Shown: positions 10,648 through 21,978 of the stretch, in pieces
How the letters are laid out: each line of letters begins with the position of its first letter
How positions within the stretch are numbered: the first letter of the stretch is position 1
Source of the DNA: Parasitella parasitica
Taxonomy: Eukaryota > Mucoromycota > Mucoromycetes > Mucorales > Mucoraceae
Direction of reading: 5' to 3'
Length of the DNA stretch: 64,000 nt
Assembly (NCBI GenBank): GCA_025201805.1
Contig: MU619259.1
Location: 7,355-71,354 of the forward strand
The notes under the pieces: generated by a model
Databases searched by the model: none
What the model saw: only the letters and a program-made list of their open reading frames with translations
Told to the model about the DNA's origin: nothing
Position numbers and translations under genes: made by a program

Positions 10648-12206
10648 TTATTGTAATATACTAGGTTCACCAGGAATCCATTTACGAAGTGGTAGGGGCA
10701 CATGTACACTACCGTCCGGTTTTTGGTGCGTTTCTAATAAAGCGATAATAACTCTTGGAACTGCCATTGCCGTACCATTTAAAGTATGACAATAATTAAC
10801 CCACTTTTCTTTTACGCTCCAAGGAATTCGAATATCTTTTGATCCAGTGTTTAATCTGAATTCTTTTGATAGATATTTAATGTCCAGTCTTCGTGTCTGA
10901 TAATCTGTACAATTCGAAGTTGATGAAATCTACATTAGAATAAATCAGTTTTACAAAAAAAAAGGGGGGGGGGGCTTGTTTGCCAAGTACTCCAGCTTAC
11001 CTCCCCCCAATCATTCTTCCCTGGCATCCAAGCTTCCATATCATATTTTCTGTAAGCACTAGCACCCAATTCCTCAGTGGGCATATCTAAAACTCTAAAG
11101 CAAAGTCCCAAATCAGAAAACATGTCTTCTTGAAGTGATCTCAATTCAGCCAGCATGTCATTACTTTGCTGTGGTGTGGTCACACAGAATAATTCAACTT
11201 TGGAAAATTGATGAACACGATACAATCCTCGCTCTTCGGCTGACCCATGACCTGCTTCAGCTCTAAAGGCATGACTGAATCCGACGATTTTTTTTGGAAG
11301 CTGCTCTTCTGCATATATTTTAGTGGCTGATAATCCTGCAAGCGGAATTTCTGCTGTGCCGACTAGACAAAGTTTTGGTGCCGTAGTGTTGATTGTACTT
11401 GCTGTTGTTACATCGTAAATCTGAGAAGCTTCCTTTTTACGAGGCTGAAATCCACATCCATATGCGATTGAGGTGCGTACCATATCTGGAGCTAGAACAG
11501 GAGAAAATCCTCTTGCAGCAGCTTTGTGCATCGCATATTGAATCAAGGCAAATTCAAGCCAGGCCCCATAGTTTTTCAAATAATAGAACTTGGACCCTGT
11601 TACAAGGGATGCTTGTTCAAAGTCAATCATGTCCAATTTTTCTGCAATGGCAACATGATCTTTTAAATCTTTACCCTTACGGGGCTCACCGATTATTTTC
11701 ACGACTTTTGCGTTTTCTTCAGGACCGAGAGGTGTTTCCGGATGAGTATTGTTAGGAATTTGAAGAGCTTGGGTCGTAAGCTCACTTTCCGTGGTACTGA
11801 TTTGTATTTCCAATTTGCGCAACTTATCTTTCCAGTGTTTGGCTTGGTTGATGTATTTTTGACGTTTTTCAGCAGAAGAAGCAGAGCGTACTAATTGATT
11901 TACTTGATTGCGCTCATCTCGCAACTTTTCAGCTTGAGTTTCAAGTGTTGTAAGCTTTAAATAAAGTTCTCGAACTTGATAAATACCATCAGATTCATAG
12001 TTACGAAGACGCATATTGGCAGCAATAGCTTCTGCGTTGTCTGCATAGTGAGCCAAATCAAGCTTGGGGCGTATACGATGGATATCTTCTTCCACAACGG
12101 TGGACAAGGCTCGTACAATATTCAAGCATCGGCCAATTCGATTACACTGAATTATTTGCGGTCTATTTTGAATAAACGAAATCAAACGAAGCGACTTTCT
12201 CAACAT
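10648..12206 (-). CDS. SARS2: Mitochondrial seryl-tRNA synthetase
   Basis: Two exons (12206-11001, 10929-10648) give 495 aa. The order is: an Arg-rich, acid-free presequence from MLRKSLRLISFIQNRPQ, consistent with mitochondrial import; a long coiled-coil tRNA-binding arm (about residues 75-165); then the class II aminoacyl-tRNA synthetase core. Motif 2 reads FRAEAG---RGLYRVHQFSKVE. Motif 3, in exon 2, reads NGTAMAVPRVIIALLE. The SerRS TAEIPLAGL element is present. It charges mitochondrial tRNA-Ser. I chose the ATG at 12206 because it opens the presequence; an upstream in-frame ATG at 12269 would add 21 hydrophobic residues. The single intron (11000-10930) contains an 11-bp G/C homopolymer (10964-10974) next to an A/T run, prone to slippage. 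Confidence 0.93.
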
Positions 12207-12873
12207 GGTAAAAATGTTGCTAATATGAAAATAAAACCATTTAATAGAAAGGAGCAGGCCAGGCCCCAAAATACTCGGTAATTGAAATCATCGTTGACAG
12301 ATTTTTTTTCACCCGTATCCTGTCTTTGGCAAAGGTTGATATCAGCACGCTCAGTTGCTTAGTGTTACCTTGATTTATGTCGTTTTTCATAAAACCAAAA
12401 AATATTCACAAATATCATAATAACTGAAAGTTTAAATCGCTTTATCACCTCAATAGTACTTGGATTTAAGTATACGAGTACCCATATCCCTAATAGAAAT
12501 CAAGTCGTGTGCCTGTGGTAGTATCGGATCTGCGGATCTGCAAAGAAGGGTATTATTCAAAAGTTTGGTTGCTATGCATCAGTCGTTATTTTGTAGCCAG
12601 TTCTTAATAGTCATACAATATGCCAGACCTACATAGTCTATATATCAAGCTTTTTACCGTTGTTTCTTATTTCTTGTCCCTGGTTGAAGATCTATACCTC
12701 GCTCATATACATATGGACTTGCGCTTCTTTTTTATTGCCAAACGCGTACATTGGTAGCAATCTCACAAAGGGGGCTAGGGGAGAAAGTGGGGCTTGTTAT
12801 TAAAAATACAAAACCAAGACATTGGCGAAAAATTCAATTTCTCCCTCTCCCTTTTAAACTCTTTTTTTGTATA
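12207..12873. other. Divergent promoter region between SARS2 and the 12874 gene
   Basis: Holds the start-proximal sequences of two head-to-head genes. A repeated CGGATCTGCGGATCTGC word lies near 12526-12541, and a CT-rich leader (CTCCCTCTCCC, 12841-12851) precedes the ATG at 12874. No reading frame of interest. Confidence 0.5.
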
Positions 12874-14179
12874 ATGCCCAATTCCCCACTTCGTTCAGGT
12901 TCTGAGCCAACACCCTCCAAAGAGAGCCCATCCAGATTTCAAAATAGATTCACTGAAAGATACAAATCTGCACTCGAGTCGCCACCACGTGAGATCTCGT
13001 CTCCCTCATTCACAACAAAAGGGAGCCCTTTAAGGTCTCATCAAGCTTCTCAACACAAGATATTTGATAACGAGAAGTATACAAGTTTTGAAATATCCAA
13101 CGAAGATCGCGGTGAGTGGAGAGAAATGACTCGAAAGGAAGACATAACTGTAAAGGAGGAAGTAGATTTAGTGAAAGTGTCTGCTTCTCCTGTACGTCGA
13201 GAATGCCCTTCACCTAAACCTTCTCATGAAATGCAATCAAGTGCTACCCCTCCTCAAAAAAAACAACAACACCAAGTGAACAACCCTCATCGCGTTCCTC
13301 ATTACATGCAAGGTACAAAGTCGTTCCACGAAAGAATAACGGCAAGAAAGGAGGAACGCCAAATAGATAATATTTTGAGGCCTCGCTCTAAAGGTGGCAT
13401 CACTGTGAGTTATAAGATAAAACATCAAGATATTGCGTTTGTAATTTAATACTTTTCTAGAAACGAGTAGGCACGTCCAAGGTACCACATTATCAGTCAA
13501 CTACTAGTATCAATGCTGTCGACGATATTCAATCTGAAATGGCTCCAGATGATGTTTATGTACCTTTGGCTGCACGCATTAAATTATTTGAAAAGGGACT
13601 TGGTAATGGTTCAAATAAACCTGCTCCTGTTGTAAGTAGTTACTACCATGCGTAGCTTATTTGTGTGTAACAACTTGTACTAACCACACTCTTCAAAAAA
13701 GGTACCAAAGTATAGTCGAAGTAATTCAATGAATAGTCATTCACCAACACCCTCTGTCGACAATTCTAGCAGACCAAGCTCGGCAAATGCTCATCGCTGT
13801 GCCCTAACTCAAAGCGAGAAAACAGATAGCATGCCTAGTTACCTCAGACAAACATCCTCATCATCTATTAAACAAAAAGAGCATCATGCCTCCGAATCAG
13901 CATTGCGAAAGAAGGATGTACAGGTATGGAATGTTTCCCTTGCTTTACATCTTTAATATCATAGGATTCAATTTGATATTTATATTATAGCCATTCCACT
14001 TCGCTAAAAGTAGACGAGCAGAACACTATGATTACACATTTAAAGACAAACTAAAGTTATGGAAAGTCAAAGACAAACAAGCAGTCGAAAATGATATAAA
14101 AAATAGAGGAACTAAACGAAAGAATACAACTGCAACCGACACCTTACAAAGACATATCAAATATAATAAAACTATCTAG
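12874..14179 (+). CDS. Disordered basic protein of unknown function
   Basis: Four exons (12874-13404, 13461-13631, 13702-13923, 13991-14179) give 370 aa. I do not recognise it. It is rich in Ser, Pro, Lys and Gln and is probably disordered through residue 300. It has repeated SP sites (SPLRS, ESPSR, SPVRRE) that look like proline-directed kinase targets. Two segments look more constrained: VPLAARIKLFEKGLG at the end of exon 2, and a C-terminal DYTFKDKLKLWKVKDK. These could be short helical or binding motifs, and the composition would suit a cytoskeletal or nuclear scaffold, but that is inference only. The clean phase across four introns and the divergent CT-rich leader support a real gene. 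Confidence 0.75.
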
Positions 14180-14284
14180 TAACTCGACAGAACCATTTTG
14201 CAATAAAAAAAACATAGCGTACACAACAATTTATTAAAATTTATTTAAAAAGTCGTTTTATGTGGCAAATCCACAAGAGATAAT

Positions 14285-14886
14285 TTACTTCTCCTAGAGA
14301 ATATGTTGCAATGGTTAGCCTTAGTTTTAAAAACTTTAAATAATCAACTTACAGGAATCTCAACCTCACCAGCATCGATAGCATCGCAAAGATCCTTAGG
14401 GCTTTGACCATCAACAGTACAGCCAACAGAGAAAGCAGTACCGAGAATTTCCTTGACGGTACCAGAGAGCTCACGAGCCAAAGACTTGAAACGCATAGTA
14501 CGAGCAATTTCAATAATGTCTTCAAGGGAAACGTTACCACTGTGCTTAACTATAGTATGAATGAATCAACAACCATGTCCTGAATATACATTCACACAAT
14601 ATAATCTAAAAACTTACTGTTTTTCTCCTTCTTACGATCACGCAAAGGTTCCTTAAGAGCCTTGATGACCAAAGAGGAGGCAGAGGGAACAACAGAAACT
14701 TGGGCTTGGCGGTTTTGGATGGTCAATTGAACAGTAACACGGAGGCCCTTCCACTCCTTAGTACCCTTGGCGATATCTTCACCAACCTTTTTGGGAGACA
14801 AACCAAGAGGACCAATCTTGGGAGCTACATTATATTATAAAAAAAATGAGTGTGCTGGTTTTTTTTTTTTTTTTTTTTTTTTTTTT

Positions 14887-14922
<36 letters not shown>

Positions 14923-15123
14923 TTGTTCAAGCTATTTTGTATAATTACCAAGAGCAGAAGAAGCACCAACTTCACCACTATAAAGTTGCAATAAAAAATA
15001 CAATTTGGTGTTAATTAACCATGTTGCTGTCCACTGATTCAATTTTTTTCTCATGTCCAATATTTACCCAGTAGCACGGAGGTAGATAATCTTAACCTCA
15101 GAGGGATCGAACTTGGGAGGCAT
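14285..15123 (-). CDS. RPL12: 60S ribosomal protein L12 (uL11)
   Basis: Five exons (15123-15068, 14977-14949, 14824-14618, 14549-14353, 14293-14285) give 165 aa, exactly the length of human RPL12. The N-terminus is [20 protein letters not shown]; next come [20 protein letters not shown] and the rRNA-binding C-terminal domain with [18 protein letters not shown]. It binds 25S rRNA at the base of the P-stalk (GTPase-associated centre). The last exon is only 9 nt (Glu-Lys-stop). If the last intron (14352-14294) were retained, the protein would end Pro-Val-Ser, which is less like the family. Intron 2 is almost pure T (63 nt). Codons are biased to C-ending and abundant-tRNA choices, as in other highly expressed genes here. 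Confidence 0.94.
14859..14921. repeat. 63-nt T homopolymer inside an RPL12 intron
   Basis: A T run interrupted by one G at 14887 fills most of the intron between RPL12 exons 2 and 3. On the gene strand it is an A run. It is a likely site of length polymorphism or assembly collapse. Confidence 0.9.
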
Positions 15124-15146
15124 TTTATACTATCAACTGTGTGTTA

Positions 15147-15177
15147 GATGGATGGATGGATGGATGGATGGATGGAT
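15147..15177. repeat. GATG microsatellite upstream of RPL12
   Basis: About 7.7 copies of GATG lie 24 bp upstream of the RPL12 start codon, so within its 5' UTR or core promoter. Confidence 0.9.
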
Positions 15178-15250
15178 TGTTGCATGGTATTCGTTTCTTA
15201 CGTTGTTATAAAGAGAAGGTTGTATCAATTCTCCATTACCTTGATTTTAA

Positions 15251-15675
15251 CTACTCAAGTCCGCTCCAGCTAGAGGTGGAGATATTCGGACATTGAAATA
15301 TTTTACGTTTGGGTTTTGCTTGATCACCTTTGAATTCTAATGACATGATATATGATACAATTAAGATCCTAAAGTAGAATGTCAATAATTTGGAAACATA
15401 CCAGTCTCTGTTGATCACATCTTGTATGATTTCGTCAAATGGCTTTTTGAAAAACCTAAGAGAATTTGCACATTTAGTAACGATTACCCTGTTGAATTGA
15501 TGGCAGTTGGTAGTTCAAATACCACCCGATTGTAGCAAGTCAAGTGCATGGTAATCAGCAAGCATTCCAGCATAATTTTTAAACCACATCCATCGTTTTA
15601 CGACGGTATGATGTACTGTTGTATCAATGCTTCTTGGATTTATCATCTTGGATCATCCTGTAGTAAAAACAAAAC
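15251..15675 (-). pseudogene. Unrecognised coding fragment next to the Helitron
   Basis: One reading frame runs through this interval with a single internal TGA (about 15521). It includes VVKRWMWFKNYAGMLADYHA, ALDLLQSGG, then RFFKKPFDEIIQDVINRDW and a basic end, GDQAKPKRK, before TAG at 15251-15253. Composition is protein-like, but I do not know the family. It follows the broken end of the Helitron Rep frame at about 15676, where the sequence switches to a T-rich run ending ACAG that resembles an intron end. It may be the tail of a host gene cut by the Helitron, a captured gene piece, or another element. A spliced form avoiding the TGA is possible but I could not build one cleanly. Confidence 0.35.
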
Positions 15676-18330
15676 AAAAAAAGTAATGAGCTGTCTCCAC
15701 CTCCCGAACTACGGTAATTTTTTTCGACCTTTGTTCATCGAAGTACACCAAGTGATCTCCTGCTAAATGCACATCTAACCTACGACACGAAGGAAATTCC
15801 TTGTGCATTGCAAAAGATAACAATCGCCAGCATGCTTCAGCAGCAGAAACATATCTTGCATCAAGAAAATTTTTAATTTCGTCTTGCAGATCATTGTTTC
15901 CCATGTCAATTTGAGCACGATCGTAGCCCTTGTAGATATATTTGTATATATATATTACGTAGTTGACCTGATTGCAGATTTCAACGTTGATGTGCGCATT
16001 ATACTTTGCGGCCAAGTAAAGATTATGGGGCACAATCCACCCATTGTCAATGGTTAATCTGCCATTTTCCCGCATCACAGTTCGTCCTGGCATTACTTGT
16101 CTTCTATAAGTGAGCTTTTTACCTTTATCAGAATTGCCAAGAGTAGTTTCATCATTAAACGAAAAAGGATAACGTTTTGAGCATGACCCATTTTTCATGC
16201 ATGGAGCATCCGGATTCAACAATCCACATGGACCATGTATCATGCTAGTAGTAACGGTTTCGGCAAGAGGATGAGTGACAGGATCAGGAACCTCTGCGGA
16301 AACAATGTCATTGATATCTTCGGAGGTCCTTGGTTTATCATCCTCACTCAAGATAAAAAGCATGTGGCAATGAGGCAACCCTCTTTTTTGAAATTCTATT
16401 GTATAACAATAGGCTACAACTTTGCTTAAGATTGATTTCTTCAAAATGTCATCGAGCAAAGCCTTTAGCTTCTGGTTAAACACTCGGGCACAGAGGTCAG
16501 GCCTGTTTAATGGTCTTTGGTTGGCTAACAGCTCGGTGACAATCTCGGGCCAGGCAGTATTGCAAGTGAAAGTTATGAATAAGTCAGGTTTGCCAAACCA
16601 ACGAAGCAAGTTCATTGCATCCTGATATAGTTGTGCCATAAAGCGAGGCCCTCCTACAAACGATGAAGGCAAGATTACCTTCCTTCCAATAGCCCTCATA
16701 TCAGCATTGTCAAGACAAATTGCATCAGCTAATCCATTGTAAAGATCCGCACGAAGAGATTTTTGGTTGAACCGAATGAAATCTAATCTCTGCTGCTCCA
16801 TTTTTGCGTATTGATCGACATATTGGTGAAAGAACTTTCCAATAGAGCGTATCGATACTTGCATATTTCTTGCAACAGTGCAGCTCGGGTCCACGCAAAT
16901 CATAAGGCGGAAACTGTAATACTGCATGACAGATACTTCAGTACGGTTTCTATCTATTTCGTCAGCTACAGGTTCGTCGACTTCCATTCTGTTAGGGTTG
17001 TATCTCCTGACGTTGATATTCCATCCAGAGTCACCTAAAGGGAACATCAACACATAACGTAAAGGATCATAATGTTGATGCAGCTCATTAATTCGTTGAG
17101 GGCCATCACCATCCAAATTATCTTTCAAACGAAGAACAATATCCCTGTTGCATGGGTGGATGCTGCTTTCATCTTCGCCACCAACAATCAGAACTCCAAT
17201 TTCATCTGCATTCGGGGCGTTGTATCGGCGGGCATCTGGACTGCTTTCAGCACGATTCCACCTGGCTGTTCTGCACTGATTTCTTCCATGGATTTGAACA
17301 AATTCACAAAGGGATTGACATCGTGTATTATACCTTGCAGTGTTTGCATAGTATGAGGTCTTATATCAGGGTTCCCAGCAACATTCAATCTGTTCTACAG
17401 CTCATTTGCTGAATCAAAGATATAAATTTGCGCAAATCTAGGTTGCTGAATGATGTTATTTTCGTTGGGGCTTCTCAAATGATGGACACTTCCGTGGATA
17501 TGAAAAGCGTAAGTGCCGTGTTTCTCATTAGCATACCTTCTATCCAGGTCAGCATTTATCGATGTAAAACTAAGAGCAGAGTTATATGTCCTAATTTTTT
17601 TTAAGAATTCCTTCCCAACTGCGTCGTTTCTTGCAAGATAATCAACAATTGTCGCTGGAAGTGGTCGCAGTGATGCAACCATCGCTTGACCTGCTGCACA
17701 ACACATTTAAAAAATAGGGGTTGAAATACTGGAACTGATCTTTCTTTCCCCAATCCACATAGACACTCCACAGAATGAGCACAGTATTTCCATTGTTCCA
17801 ACCCTATGTCTTGGTACTTCTGTTAAGGTGGGATTTTGCGCAATGCTGGCATTTGTTGAAGCTGTAGTCTCCAAATTTGTAGGGTTTCTTGCACATTTTC
17901 TGTGAGTAGTACGTAAATGCCCTTCTCGTCCACAATGGCGACATATGACAGGAGTTGTATTCGTTGAGTTGGTAGCATCATTGAGGTAAGTATCCAAATT
18001 AATAGGGTTCCTACCACAATTCCAATGAGTGGACCAGATATGCCCCTCTCTACCACACAAAGGGCAAGTGACGATCAACGGGGTGTTAATTGGGTTTATG
18101 GCACTCTCTGGGAGTGATTCGGCTATGGCCCTCTCTTCCACAAGATAAACAGACAATGACTACTCAACAGCGAAATTATATGTTTATTAAATACTCGCTA
18201 TTCTATGGTATAAACGCACTGTCTTCAGCTAGGTTGTTCCCATTACTTGAGTTCATGGGACAATCTCTATGAGTTCTTCTATGACCTCTCCTCCGCAAGA
18301 TGAACATCTAACAGCTACTACTCGATCTGA
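15676..18330 (-). pseudogene. Truncated Helitron Rep/helicase relic with zinc-knuckle repeats
   Basis: On the minus strand, from the right: three to four repeats of the form C-x2-C-G-R-E-G-H-x7-C (18320-17860), then CSFCGVSMWIGER, the QPRFAQIYIFD block, and a long Helitron_like_N/Rep region (17128-15676). The HUH-type motif is GLPHCHMLF (about 16370) and the catalytic tyrosine motif is YIYKYIYKGYD (about 15920-15955), both intact. Decay is plain: a frameshift within the zinc-knuckle block, an in-frame TAA at 17707-17709, TAG at 17395-17397, another frameshift around 17230-17260, and loss of everything after the Rep domain, including the Pif1-type helicase. Helitrons move by rolling-circle replication; this copy cannot. 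No 3' CTRR-hairpin end is visible. Confidence 0.85.
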
Positions 18331-18619
18331 AAATTAATTTTAGAAGCTCATAATAAGTATGTTATATCCTACTCTCTTCTGTGCTATTCGAACTGAGCAT
18401 ATTAAGATTTCTTGAAAGATCAGAAGTATATTTTCGGCCCTGAATGTTTATCCCGTAACTCGATAACTTTTTATTCAAGCAGTGATTTTTGCTTTTTATA
18501 GTGATGAATTCTGTAACCGCCCAAAATTATTAGTACATTCTTTTTGTTGTGCTTATCCGAAATATCCTGGTTTAGATATGATTGAAAAACAATTCGCCGA
18601 AAAAGATCATAAATTAAAG

Positions 18620-18657
18620 CTGGCGGTGAACTGGCGGTGAGCTGGCGGTGAACTGGC
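18620..18657. repeat. 11-bp tandem repeat CTGGCGGTGAR
   Basis: Three full copies plus a partial copy of an 11-bp GC-rich unit, standing out from AT-rich surroundings. It lies upstream of the Helitron coding relic and may belong to its 5' region. Confidence 0.8.
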
Positions 18658-19340
18658 TGTATTGGTTATTGTAAGAGTGGTTTTACTTTTGATTTTTTCA
18701 AGGCGATGGATAGAACCTAAAAAAAAATTGAATATTAATCGCCTGGAGTATACAAATGCTCTTCTAGAACTAAAATGTTGCATCAAATGTGGCCGAATAC
18801 AATGAAAATCTTGGCGAAAACTCAAATTATATTCAGGCAATTCAGTGGCTGATCTCCTCCTACTAAATTCAGAGCACTTCCTCTACTGGATGGGCTAAAC
18901 ATCTTGTGTTCGAATAGCATTCAACCATCAGTAGTCAATTACCTCAATAATTGACCTGACGCGAGACCCAAAAGACGCGTTTAGAAGGACTATGATCCAG
19001 CCATCTTTCTCGCACTACCATCTCATGCAACATCCAAAAGATATTGATTCAATTTGATACATCCAACGGTCGGTTGTACTGGCATACAATTTTTCCAGAC
19101 CATTGTCTATACACCTCAATGTATAGGCGTACAGCAGATGTCGTCTTTCTTTTTAACCAATGCCATACATCGTTTCTGCTTCATGGAAACGACCTCTAGT
19201 AAAAAGAAAAGAAATACAAAACAATTTTTTTTTTGGGTAATAACATTAGCTGACCTACAGTATGACGCCACCTTCTGAAGTTGCAAAGGGTTAAAACGAA
19301 AAATTGCATTACATGATTTTCTCTGTTGTCCTCATTTAAG
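18658..19340. other. Intergenic stretch before the 19341 gene
   Basis: No gene recognised. Short frames on both strands have no supporting composition. The segment presumably holds the promoter of the 19341 gene. Confidence 0.4.
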
Positions 19341-21558
19341 ATGTATTTCCTGAAAACGCCATGCAATGAATGGGATATGAAAACAGCTTTCGTTGCTTAT
19401 CTAATAGATCATGATACTAGTGTAGTAAAGGAGTTCATAAATAAGGATTTAAACATGTTGAAGGATTCAGCCAATTGCGGAAAGAAATTGAAGAACAAAG
19501 CAGATGAGTGGATACAATTGCTGGATGTAAGTATTTGGTTTATCTAATGTACAAATTATACTAAATAGATGAAATGAAAAGAAGCATCAGAAAGATATAC
19601 AGAAATATGTACGAAGCATAAAATTCAAATGATAAAGTGTTTGAATATCTCACACTGTTCAATGTATGCATCCTCAAGGCAGATAAAAGCCGCCTTTCAA
19701 CGTCTGCTCCTGGAAACAACGATGTTCGTATACGTAAAAATATCGGAAGTGTGAACTTTACCAATATTTTTAACAAGAGTGAATTTGTAAGTGTCCATCG
19801 TTTCTTTCTCAAAAGTGATGTTAATATCTCTATTTTGTCTTTTTTTTGTTTTCATGTTAGGATGGCCCTCAAAAAGAGCAAGATGATAGTAGAACAAAAC
19901 AAGTAAACTCAAAGAATGTCAAAGACGTGTATGGAGACAATCTTTTAAGCAAATCGAATACGCTCTTTGAAAACCAGTAAGTTCTTAAGCTGGTGAAACC
20001 AGTCGAATAAATATTTACCTATATTACTTACCCATAGAGACGAATCATTAAAAGAATCATATAATTTATCAGAAAATGCTGAAGGTAATTCTAACGAATA
20101 TGCATATACCCTATTCATATACGTTAAACACTAAAGATATATATGCCAATGCTCAATGTCATGAAGAACAAGAGCAAGATAGAGTAGATCAAAACGAGGA
20201 CATTGACGATGATCTGATACCTTTCGTTGCTACAAAAAAAGCATCCGCAACTGATTTCCGCAGATTGATTTTTAGAGCCGGATTTGAGCATTTCAAGAGT
20301 GATTTGTCTTTGCAAGTCGTTCACGAAATAAACATCATGGAGCAGCAATTGGAACCTAGTAATCTTGGTGAATCACTCGACCACCTTGCATATCGTATTA
20401 TCAACACAAATCAATCAGGTGAAAATAATCTTGTCTTGAAATTATCTCTTAGTCGGATCCTGTTTTTGGTGGGTGGAGCCACTTTAAAAGTATACGAACA
20501 ATTATTTCATAATCAAGACTACTTCAATGAACTTTTGAAAAGAAAGCCCACAATGGAGCTAGGTCTATCAACTGTTATGGCGAGCTATTTCGATGAAGTA
20601 ATGGAGAAAAAAAAGCTCGGTACTACCAGAACACGGGAGCACTTGATGGAGAAGCGATTGGAAGTCTTAAGAAATGGTGGCGGTGCAACAGAAGAGATGG
20701 AATTACTAGACATATTGGATTTTGTTATTTCAAACTTTGATTATCAAGCAAAGAAGAAGAGCGAATTGGCGTATTACAGATACGCGGCCTCCATACTTGA
20801 CATCATCTTTCGGAATCAAGAGTTTGGTTTGAATGAGTAAGTAGCTTGATATATATAAGTCATTGATACTCAGCAAGATAAGTAGTGGAGAGATTTGCTC
20901 GAAATCAACAAAGAACGCAAGAATTACCAATATGAAAGTTTGCAACGATACTAATGATAAAAAACCAGTTATTGGCAGAGGAATTGATCTCATGTTGATT
21001 TCCATGTCATTGGAAGTATCTTGTTCGGAATGGCAGAAAGCTGATACTTCACCTGCTCTAGTTGAGCAACAACAAATTAAGAATTGTCGCACCAATAGCT
21101 CTATCCTTCATGATCTGAAGAAATTGCCCATCGCAGAAAAACAAAAAGAAGACATGTTTGTGCTCGGCATGGAATGGATTGGTATGTTTTCACAGTTTAT
21201 TTCGATTATACCTATATTATACTGACATTCAAAGATAGGGGATGTAGGTTTTATGATATCCGTTAAAGAAGTTGAGAATGCCCATGTTGTTCATCATGTT
21301 GGGGATTTGAGCCTCCCTCGCTCATTCGCAGCATTAGAAGACTTTCGAAATACTCTGGATCTGCTCTACTCGTTCAAGCATCATTATATGAAGATGAAGG
21401 ATGTAACAGAAATCGCTCAGCATCGCTATACAGTTGACCAAAATCTTGCACGATACCGATCTTCAGAACAACAACCATCAACAGATGATGAGCCCAAGAC
21501 TTTTTTTACACCTGTCAAAAAACAGAAAACCAGCCATCCTTTCACGACCCACTTGTAG
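19341..21558 (+). CDS. Unknown-function protein with possible PD-(D/E)XK core
   Basis: Seven exons (19341-19526, 19679-19786, 19861-19976, 20038-20084, 20137-20836, 20874-21181, 21239-21558) give about 594 aa; the second exon's start is the least certain. I recall this architecture as a family expanded in Mucoromycota, function unknown. The N-terminus (TPCNEWDMKTAFVAYLID) reads like a conserved small domain. The middle is helical and acidic. Near residue 415 comes VIGRGIDLMLISMSLEVSC, followed by SEWQKADTSP and QQQIKNCRTNSSIL. The order G-x-x-x-D, beta strand, E-(V), then E-W-Q-K is what a PD-(D/E)XK nuclease fold would show, with Gln where the X often sits. It lies between a dead Helitron and a FAR1-like gene. 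The end is a Lys-rich nuclear-signal-like PVKKQKTS. Confidence 0.7.
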
Positions 21559-21978
21559 AAGATGAAGATGGTTTGCTCGATTGATTCCAATACCAATAAC
21601 AGACAACAACCTTATTAGTTTACTCAATAAAACTATAAATATATAGTGATAAAAAGGGGTTTAAGCGGCTATAGCTTTCTAAATGCGCGTGTCTATACAT
21701 CTTCTCTCTTCCTCTTCCTTGTCTTTTCTCTTTTCGCTTTCTTTGATCGAATATGATCTCGCTTTATTTTGATGTAGTTTTTCTTATTTTTTTTTTAAAA
21801 AAACAGTATCAAATCAATAATAAGTCTTATTACTGTAATGTGTTCAGCCTGAGCCACAACCCCGACTCTTTATTTAATAACATTCGCTTACACACATCTT
21901 GGTTAAAAAAGGTAAAAGCATAGATGGGTAAAGAATGAACGCATTTCTCAACACATACACCACCAAAATAGTGCCGAG

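Noticed and set aside
11393-11755. 120-residue plus-strand frame opposite SARS2
   Set aside because: Antisense shadow of the seryl-tRNA synthetase core.
14767-14994. Plus-strand reading frame rich in Phe across 14767-14994
   Set aside because: It is a translation of the T homopolymer in an RPL12 intron plus antisense exon sequence.
18600-18660. Tandem GC-rich units as a CRISPR-like array
   Set aside because: Units are contiguous 11-mers with no spacers, and the genome is eukaryotic.
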